In this document: in pieces, positions 43,129 to 49,097 of the stretch
Position numbering within the stretch: position 1 is the stretch's first letter
Layout: each line of letters opens with the position of its first letter
From: an uncultured Pelagibacteraceae bacterium
Lineage (GTDB): Bacteria > Pseudomonadota > Alphaproteobacteria > Pelagibacterales > Pelagibacteraceae
Direction: 5' to 3'
Assembly (NCBI GenBank): GCA_902597895.1
Contig: CACJZM010000004.1
Span: forward strand, 1 to 49,097
Length of the DNA stretch: 49,097 nt
Position numbers and translations under genes: made by a program
Notes under the pieces: generated by a model
What the model was told of the DNA's origin: nothing
The model's input: the letters and a program-made list of their open reading frames with translations, nothing else
Databases searched by the model: none

Positions 43129-44363
43129 TAAATATCTTCTAACGGATGATGGGACATAAGTTCAAGTCCATTTTCACCAACTAAATATTGCTGTTCTAAT
43201 TTAACTCCCTCTTTTCCTCCTACTTTTCCAATGTAACTTTCAAGAGTAATTGTCATATTCTTTTCAAAACAGCCATTTCTTTGACCTCCATCTGTTGGGT
43301 ATCTAATTGCAGGCCACTCATCACACATACCTATTCCGTGCAACATAACTGAGTATCTATTCCCATAATACTCATCAGGTAATATCCATGACTTTTCTGT
43401 AAACTCTATAAAAGACATACCAGGTTTTATTAACCTGTAATTATGATTTATTTGATCTACAGCCATATGATATAATTTTTTTTGTTCATCATTAAATTTA
43501 TTTCCCACAACAAAAGCTCTTGAAATATCAGCGCAGTATCCATATGGGCCAACCATATCTGTATCAAAAGAAACAATTTCACCACTTTGAATTATTTTAT
43601 TACTACTTTCTTGCATCCATGGATTAGTTCTTTCACCTGATGATAATATTCGACATTCTATCCATTCACCACCATGCTCAATATTAGTTTTATGTAAAAT
43701 TGACCAAAGTTCATCTTCGGTCATTCCAGCTTTTAATTCATTTCGCATTCTAGCAACTCCAATTTCAGCTACTTCAACGGCTGCTTTCATACATTTTAAT
43801 TCTTCTGCAGATTTTATAACTCTTGCTTGTTCAAGAATTAATTTCGCATCAACTACATCGATGCTGGCTTTATTTAAAGCTGTTACTGCTGGTCCGTTTA
43901 TTACATCAATTGCTACTTTTTTACTTTTAAAAAAAGATTTTGATAAATCTTCAATTTCATTAATCCATTTTTTCAATTGCACACTTGCTTGATCGCCATT
44001 GCTGAAATAATCCCAAGTTATCGCTGGCCTTATTTCATTAATTAAATTTAGATGACTAGAGAATACCTCGCAATTAAAATACTCATATAAAATTACTGGT
44101 CCTTCTACTGGTATAAAACAATATCTTGTTAAGTTGTGCATGTTATAAACACTCATATTAACAGTATCTAATGCATAGCGAACATTTACCGGATCAAATA
44201 ATATGCACGCTTCAAGATTATTTTTTTTTAATTCTGATTTAACTCTGTCTAGTCTATAAGATCTTAGCTTATCAAAATTAATTTCATCTTCTTTTAGTCT
44301 TTTTTTAGTAATAAAATTTGGCTTTACTTTTAAATCTGGTGATATTTTTCTATTAATTTTCAT
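43128..44363 (-). CDS. DddP-like M24-family metalloenzyme (possible DMSP lyase)
   Basis: The 411-residue protein belongs to the M24/creatinase fold. Beyond the fold it follows DMSP lyase DddP in several places: ILFDPVNVRYALDT near 54-67, EHGGEWIECRILSSGER, SFDTDMVGPYGYCADIS and MLHGIGMCDEWP. Metal ligands D267, D279, H342, E375 and E390 keep the family spacing, and D348, six residues after H342, matches the proposed catalytic Asp of DddP. I chose ATG 44363 (ATGA overlap with the Rieske gene); 44387 would add eight residues. DddP paralogues with other substrates exist, so activity is unproven. Confidence 0.82.
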   Translation of the reverse strand: MKINRKISPDLKVKPNFITKKRLKEDEINFDKLRSYRLDRVKSELKKNNLEACILFDPVNVRYALDTVNMSVYNMHNLTRYCFIPVEGPVILYEYFNCEVFSSHLNLINEIRPAITWDYFSNGDQASVQLKKWINEIEDLSKSFFKSKKVAIDVINGPAVTALNKASIDVVDAKLILEQARVIKSAEELKCMKAAVEVAEIGVARMRNELKAGMTEDELWSILHKTNIEHGGEWIECRILSSGERTNPWMQESSNKIIQSGEIVSFDTDMVGPYGYCADISRAFVVGNKFNDEQKKLYHMAVDQINHNYRLIKPGMSFIEFTEKSWILPDEYYGNRYSVMLHGIGMCDEWPAIRYPTDGGQRNGCFEKNMTITLESYIGKVGGKEGVKLEQQYLVGENGLELMSHHPLEDI

Positions 44364-45538
44364 TGAACTATATTTGTTGCTACCCACTTATGAAAATGAT
44401 GAGTTGGATTATCCATCTTTGGGGAAAAATTACCTCCATTATATGCTGGAGAATTTCTTCCTATTTGCATTCTTTGAATAATATCTACATCTTCTTTTTG
44501 TATATCTTCCCATTGTTTATGATTTTGTTCTCTTAAAGATTTAAATTTTTTTGAATTAGCAGCTTCATCCCCAACATAATATATTTCCATATGTTCAAGC
44601 GTATACTCGTGATTAATTGGTTCTAGCCAATAAGCATAGTAATGGTCTTTATGTATACCTAGCATAACATTAGGAAATAGTGCTACATATTCAGCTATAT
44701 TTTCCTTATCTTTAGGCCAGCTAGGAAAACATGGAAATTTTTTATTACCTTTAAATATTGGATTGTACACAACGGTGCCTTGGCCTGCAAAACGATTTGG
44801 CAAACCTTGAATGTGATAGTGGTCTTCAAGTTTTGAATAAGAATTTAATCCTGGATGAACCCATGGTAAATGATAACTTTCACAATAATTTTCAATAGCA
44901 AATTTCCAATTGCATTTTGCATCTAATTTAAAATAACCATAATCATCAGCATGATAAATTAAATCTCTATCTTTAATTGGCCAAAATTGTTCCCATCTTT
45001 CGCTCAAAGGTTTAATATAATTTTCAAATGAAATTTCATTATTATTTATATTTATCATTATTAAATCTAACCAAATGTATGATCTAATTTCTTTTAAATT
45101 ACTTCTTGATTTTTCAAAATCAGGACTTTGATGAATATTCATTCCACCTATATGTGGTGTTGCTATTAATTCCCCATCTAAATTATATGACCATGAATGA
45201 TAAGGACACCTAATAACATTTTTAATTTTTCCAGGCTCTCTAACTAATTTAACTCCTCGGTGGCTACAAATATTGTGGAAAACTTTAATTTGATTATTTT
45301 TAGTTCTAACAATTAATATAGGCATTCCAAGAAGATCAATTGGCCTAGCATCACCAATATTTGATAAAGAACTTGCTACACCAATTACAATCCATTTATC
45401 TTCAAATAACTTTTTTCTCTCAATTAATGTATATTCTTTACTTGTATAACATTCGTTTGGAAGTCCGTTTGCCTCGCTGATTGGTTTGTTTACAATATCT
45501 AGTTTTTGTTTATCTATAATATTATAAATATCTGACAT
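44360..45538 (-). CDS. Rieske non-haem iron oxygenase, alpha subunit (GbcA-like)
   Basis: The 392-residue oxygenase has a Rieske 2Fe-2S site (C91-S-H93 and C111-x-x-H114) in the N-terminal third and a mononuclear iron site in the rest (ENYCESYHLPWVHP, with H223 and H228). The closest type is glycine betaine monooxygenase GbcA and related quaternary ammonium oxygenases (CPYHSWSYNLDG). No reductase partner gene is in the window. The setting between a methyltransferase and a DddP-like gene, with a DMGDH-like enzyme upstream, suggests demethylation of a quaternary amine. Confidence 0.85.
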   Translation of the reverse strand: MSDIYNIIDKQKLDIVNKPISEANGLPNECYTSKEYTLIERKKLFEDKWIVIGVASSLSNIGDARPIDLLGMPILIVRTKNNQIKVFHNICSHRGVKLVREPGKIKNVIRCPYHSWSYNLDGELIATPHIGGMNIHQSPDFEKSRSNLKEIRSYIWLDLIMININNNEISFENYIKPLSERWEQFWPIKDRDLIYHADDYGYFKLDAKCNWKFAIENYCESYHLPWVHPGLNSYSKLEDHYHIQGLPNRFAGQGTVVYNPIFKGNKKFPCFPSWPKDKENIAEYVALFPNVMLGIHKDHYYAYWLEPINHEYTLEHMEIYYVGDEAANSKKFKSLREQNHKQWEDIQKEDVDIIQRMQIGRNSPAYNGGNFSPKMDNPTHHFHKWVATNIVQ

Positions 45539-45541
45539 AAC

Positions 45542-46171
45542 TTATTTTATCACTTCATACAATCCAAGCCAAGCATTTACGTCTTTGCTTGCAATATAAT
45601 CTGATTTAAAAAATTCTATTTCTTTCCACTTGTTGTCATTATTTAATTGGTCAATTTTTTTATCAAATCCATATTCTTCATGGATACCTTCGTTAATAGT
45701 AAAGCAAATCAGTCCTTTATTTTTTGTTATTCTGATAAATTCATCAAGAGCGGGTGGTTTAACATGACCAAATGTAAAAGTTCCTACACACATAACAGCA
45801 TCAAAAGTATTATCAGTTTCATCAATAGGTTTGTTAAGATCAACTTTATCTAATTTTTGGTAAAGATTTTTTGGAACTAAATTTAAGAGTTTTTGTGAAA
45901 GATCTGCCCCAAAAAAATTTTTATAACCATATTTTTTTAATTCGACACCCACTAAACCTGTTCCACAACCTGCATCATATATTTTTGCTTCTTTATCTTT
46001 ATTATATCTTATAAAAACTTCTGTAGTTTCTTTTGGACCTGTATAATTCCAATCAACCATGTCTTTGTCATATTTATTTTCTTCACCCCACTCATCATAG
46101 TATTTCATAACTTCGTCAGTTTTTTTTAATTTATAAATTGGAACTTTGTTTCCTACATCTTTTTGGGCCAT
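45542..46171 (-). CDS. Class I SAM-dependent methyltransferase
   Basis: The 209-residue protein has the SAM-binding motif IYDAGCGTGLVGVEL (near 83-97), then the acidic end of strand 2 in FFGADLSQ, and FDAVMCVGTF for motif III/IV. The N-terminal part (VMKYYDEWGEENKYDKDM) is typical of the UbiE/Williams-Beuren-like branch. The substrate is unknown. It overlaps the DMGDH-like gene by one base and lies 3 bases from the Rieske gene. Confidence 0.85.
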   Translation of the reverse strand: MAQKDVGNKVPIYKLKKTDEVMKYYDEWGEENKYDKDMVDWNYTGPKETTEVFIRYNKDKEAKIYDAGCGTGLVGVELKKYGYKNFFGADLSQKLLNLVPKNLYQKLDKVDLNKPIDETDNTFDAVMCVGTFTFGHVKPPALDEFIRITKNKGLICFTINEGIHEEYGFDKKIDQLNNDNKWKEIEFFKSDYIASKDVNAWLGLYEVIK

Positions 46172-48576
46172 TAACTTCTCATTTTCTGACCACTTGGATC
46201 ATAAAGTGGTTCCTTAATAATTGCGCAATTAAATAAATCACCATTAATTTCTACCTGTATACCTTTTTCGGAGTTTAATTCTTTTGTATTTAAATAAGAG
46301 AAAGCAACGCTCTTATTTACAAAATGCGCAAAACCTCCTGATGTAATATAACCAATACTTTTATCACCTTTCATGACAGCTTCGTTATAGGTCACATCTA
46401 TTTCATTGGTCTCCACCATTAGAGGTACTAGTTTGTTTTGACAGATATCTTTTTCTGCCGATTCTTTTCCAATAAATTCTTTGTTCCAATTAATAAATTT
46501 ATCTAGTCCAGTTTCTTTGGCAGTAAAATCTGGTCTATAATCTAAAGTCCAAGCTCCCCAATTTTTTTCTAGTCTCATAGACATTAGCGCTCTTGATCCA
46601 AAAGGCTTAATATTAAATTCCTTTCCTGCTTCCATTATTTCTTCGAATAATTTAATTTGGAAATGGGGAGCTACGTAAATTTCATAACCAAGCTCTCCAG
46701 TGAAAGAAATTCTATTAATTACCGCAGGTACACCGGCGACAAACATTCTTCTACTATCTCTAAATTTTAAATTACTATTAGAAACATCTTCTCTTACAAT
46801 TTTTTGAAGTAAATCTCTTGATTTAGGTCCAGCAATACCAATTCCATGAAAGTCATCAGATCTATTTTTATAACTAACATTAAATTTTTTAATATGACTC
46901 TCAAACCATCTTCTATGCATTTCTTGTGCAGCACCAGATCCAAAAATTAAGAATTCGTTTTCATCTAAGCAAGAAATTGTCAAATCGCCATAAAGCTTTC
47001 CTTTATATGTTAGCATAGGGCTTAATGAGATTCTTCCAGGATTAGGAATTTTACCCGCCATTATATAATCTAAAAATTTTCTAGCGTCTGGTCCTGTAAA
47101 TTCATGTTTTGAAAAATTTGCCACCTCTGTTGCTCCAACATTTTCTCTTACATTTATTACCTCTTTAGAAACATAATTATGAGATCTTGATCTTTTTATT
47201 GTTGGTTCCTCAAAAGCATCTTCTTTATTTTTTGAAAACCAAAGAACATTTTCTAATCCAAAAGAATCTCCCATTACAGCACCTTGATTTATAAATCTAT
47301 CGTACAAAGCTGTTGTTTTTTGTTTTCTACCTTTTGGTAATGTTTCGTTAGGAAACGTCATGATAAATCTTCTTTCGTAATTCTCAGAAGATTTAATTGT
47401 TCCATATTGAGGTGATGCATAATTTCCAAATCTTGCAACATCCATTGCCCAGACATCTATCGAAGGTTCGCCGTCAATTATCCATTCAGCAATGCACTTT
47501 CCAACTCCTCCTCCTTGGCAAAAACCTGCCATAACCCCAACTGCAACCCAATAATTTTTCATTCCAGGTACTGGACCTATTAATGGACTTCCGTCAGGAC
47601 CGAACGTAAATGGTCCATTTACAATATTCTTTATTCCAGCTTTTTCCAAAGCTGGCATTCTCTCAAAACCAATAGCTAATCTATCTTGAATGTTATCAAG
47701 TTTAGGTTCTAAAAGTTCATGTCCAAAATTCATTGGAGTTCCCTCTACTTTCCATGGTGTTGATTTTTGTTCGTAGGTGCCGAGCAACATTCCTTTGCCC
47801 TCTTGTCTAAAATAAATATTACCCTCAAAGTCAGTTCCAATCGGAAGTCTTTGATCACCCATTGCCTCTATTTCTGGAATTGCTTCTGTAATTAGATAAT
47901 GATGCTCCATTGGCTGAACTGGTAAATTTAATCCTGCTAATTTTCCTACTTCCCTTGCCCATAATCCCCCTGCATTAATAACTATTTCAGCATTAATATT
48001 TCCTTTGTCAGTTACAACATCCCAAGATCCATCATTTTTCTGTTTTGTATCTTTGACAATTGTATGAGTATAATATTTTCCACCATGTATTTTTGCTGCT
48101 TTAGCAAATGCATATGTAACACCTGAAGGATCTACTTCGCCATCTATTGGATCCCATAAAGCTAGAAGGTATCTTTTAGGATCAATTAAAGGATTTTTTT
48201 TTTTTACTTCATTCAAAGATATAAATTCTTGATCAAGTCCCATATATCTTGCTTTAGATCTTTCTCTTTTGAGATATTCAGCCCACACATCATTTGAAGC
48301 TAAATAAAATCCTCCACTTGGTTTAAAACCAGTAGAATGACCAGATTCTTTTTCAATATCTTTATAAAGGCCAATAGTATAAGCCATCATTCTAGAAATA
48401 TTGGGGTCAGAAGAAATAACATGAACATTTCCAGCAGCATGCCATGAAGAACCTGAGGTAAGCTCATTTCTTTCTAGAAGAATACAATCCTTAAGTCCAA
48501 ACTTTGCTAAATGATATAATATTGAACAACCAACTACCCCACCACCAATAATTGCAACTTTAACATTTTTTTCCAT
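46171..48576 (-). CDS. Dimethylglycine/sarcosine dehydrogenase-like flavoprotein (copy B, next to BHMT)
   Basis: The 801-residue protein has the same build as the copy at 36714-39146: FAD motif GGGVVGCSILYH at 11-22, His46 in SGSSWHAAG for covalent FAD, and a GcvT-type folate domain in the C-terminal half. Differences (for example WHAAGNVHVI after His46 against [10 protein letters not shown] in copy A) suggest different substrates. It begins directly after the BHMT-like stop with no gap, so dimethylglycine released by BHMT would be its natural substrate. Electrons probably go to the ETF encoded at the end of the run. Confidence 0.9.
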   Translation of the reverse strand: MEKNVKVAIIGGGVVGCSILYHLAKFGLKDCILLERNELTSGSSWHAAGNVHVISSDPNISRMMAYTIGLYKDIEKESGHSTGFKPSGGFYLASNDVWAEYLKRERSKARYMGLDQEFISLNEVKKKNPLIDPKRYLLALWDPIDGEVDPSGVTYAFAKAAKIHGGKYYTHTIVKDTKQKNDGSWDVVTDKGNINAEIVINAGGLWAREVGKLAGLNLPVQPMEHHYLITEAIPEIEAMGDQRLPIGTDFEGNIYFRQEGKGMLLGTYEQKSTPWKVEGTPMNFGHELLEPKLDNIQDRLAIGFERMPALEKAGIKNIVNGPFTFGPDGSPLIGPVPGMKNYWVAVGVMAGFCQGGGVGKCIAEWIIDGEPSIDVWAMDVARFGNYASPQYGTIKSSENYERRFIMTFPNETLPKGRKQKTTALYDRFINQGAVMGDSFGLENVLWFSKNKEDAFEEPTIKRSRSHNYVSKEVINVRENVGATEVANFSKHEFTGPDARKFLDYIMAGKIPNPGRISLSPMLTYKGKLYGDLTISCLDENEFLIFGSGAAQEMHRRWFESHIKKFNVSYKNRSDDFHGIGIAGPKSRDLLQKIVREDVSNSNLKFRDSRRMFVAGVPAVINRISFTGELGYEIYVAPHFQIKLFEEIMEAGKEFNIKPFGSRALMSMRLEKNWGAWTLDYRPDFTAKETGLDKFINWNKEFIGKESAEKDICQNKLVPLMVETNEIDVTYNEAVMKGDKSIGYITSGGFAHFVNKSVAFSYLNTKELNSEKGIQVEINGDLFNCAIIKEPLYDPSGQKMRS

Positions 48577-49097
48577 TTAATATTTTATTTCCTTATTTAC
48601 TTTTTTTAAAGAAGCTTCTGTTCCATGATGGAAATGCTTACTCATATCAGGCATATACTTAATAGAAATTGGTTTTTTTCCAACTGCTACTGACATCTCT
48701 CTAACATGGTGCGCCTCTGCACCACAACAAATGCCTATAAAATGAATTTTTTCTTTTAAACAATCTTTAGCAAATTCAGCCATTTCAAATCTATTACAGT
48801 ATAGATTGTCTAATGCGACTGGAAATGCATTTCCTCCTGGTATACAATCACATCCATGATCTGTTTGATTTAAAAATCCTGGCTCTTCTTTAGTGGTCCT
48901 ATAAGGAACTGGCAAACCAGCTACATGACAAGATACATTATTTCTGATTTCCTTGAGTAAATGCATTGTCATTTCTGGACCTCTATAACAATTAAGTCCA
49001 ACAACATCTGCTCCTAGATCTTCAACAATTTTACAAGCTTCTGCAGCAGAATATCCATCTCTTGTTTTGTCTCCTCTAGGAATTGCATAATTTGCAA
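48577..49097 (-). CDS. bhmT: Betaine-homocysteine methyltransferase-like protein, C-terminal part
   Basis: The frame is open to the window edge, so the N terminus lies outside. Zinc-binding cysteines of the homocysteine methyltransferase fold are visible: DVVGLNCYRG and, further on, FIGICCGAEAHH. PGGNAFPVALDN and the tail KYMPDMSKHFHHG are consistent with BHMT. BHMT moves a methyl group from glycine betaine to homocysteine, making methionine and dimethylglycine. The DMGDH-like gene follows without a gap. The in-frame ATG at 48972 is internal to the domain and is not the start. Confidence 0.85.
   Translation of the reverse strand, partial: ANYAIPRGDKTRDGYSAAEACKIVEDLGADVVGLNCYRGPEMTMHLLKEIRNNVSCHVAGLPVPYRTTKEEPGFLNQTDHGCDCIPGGNAFPVALDNLYCNRFEMAEFAKDCLKEKIHFIGICCGAEAHHVREMSVAVGKKPISIKYMPDMSKHFHHGTEASLKKVNKEIKY

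Noticed and set aside
48577-48972. A separate 131-residue protein at the window end
   Set aside because: The frame stays open to the edge and the extra residues carry the first zinc-binding NC motif of BHMT, so it is the C-terminal part of a larger gene.

Overview
The window looks like a piece of a streamlined SAR11-type marine alphaproteobacterial genome ('Candidatus Pelagibacter' or a close relative). The reasons are strongly AT-rich DNA, very short intergenic spaces, genes that commonly overlap by 1-4 bases, and a characteristic gene set: an aprM-aprB-aprA sulfur cluster, a TPP-riboswitch-controlled sodium symporter (ThiV type), a Fur-controlled iron ABC transporter, two dimethylglycine/sarcosine dehydrogenase-like flavoproteins, an ETF/ETF-QO set and a betaine-homocysteine methyltransferase-like gene. 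The organism assignment is inference from content. I see no rRNA, tRNA, CRISPR array, insertion sequence or integrase, and no stretch above 300 bases without a gene.

Layout. 1-2475: three coupled plus-strand genes of unknown function (the end of a protein that starts outside the window, a four-helix membrane/coiled-coil protein, and an exported von Willebrand A-like protein). 2484-7336: sulfur cluster on the minus strand (aprM, aprB, aprA, two small unknown proteins, a TauE/SafE exporter). 7438-13734: minus-strand chain of a Cys/Met PLP enzyme, MFS permease, pabB, pabA, pabC, an HNH nuclease and a HIT protein. 13811-19744: small housekeeping genes on both strands, including a 27-residue very basic protein, mnmA, cysQ, recX, a rhodanese and a peroxiredoxin. 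19791-22824: amtB bracketed by strong hairpins, HU and rseP. 22871-24373: thiV with its TPP riboswitch. 24426-29896: a tautomerase, AzlCD, and an iron ABC transporter with a small CxxC protein, an internal attenuator-like hairpin and a double Fur-type palindrome. 29939-33366: LysR regulator, AcuI-like reductase, folE, hisI and DUF2237. 33367-49097: a minus-strand run of 16 genes.

How the parts work together. The final run starts, within the window, with the end of a BHMT-like methyltransferase and passes through a DMGDH-like enzyme, a class I methyltransferase, a Rieske oxygenase, a DddP-like M24 enzyme, a small P-loop kinase, a nucleotidyltransferase, a 2-oxoglutarate oxygenase, an ECHDC3-like protein, a CoA-binding protein, MsrA and DUF4864, then a second DMGDH-like enzyme, EtfB, EtfA and ETF-QO. 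Most joins are within about 4 bases. The coherent core is oxidative demethylation of methylated osmolytes: methyl groups pass to homocysteine or folate, and electrons pass by ETF and ETF-QO to quinone. The kinase, nucleotidyltransferase and 2OG-oxygenase trio in the middle is not explained by that core and is the best candidate for undescribed chemistry. The DddP-like gene and the AcuI-like gene elsewhere suggest a possible DMSP/acrylate link. The apr cluster with the TauE exporter suggests sulfite handling, which fits use of reduced organosulfur compounds.
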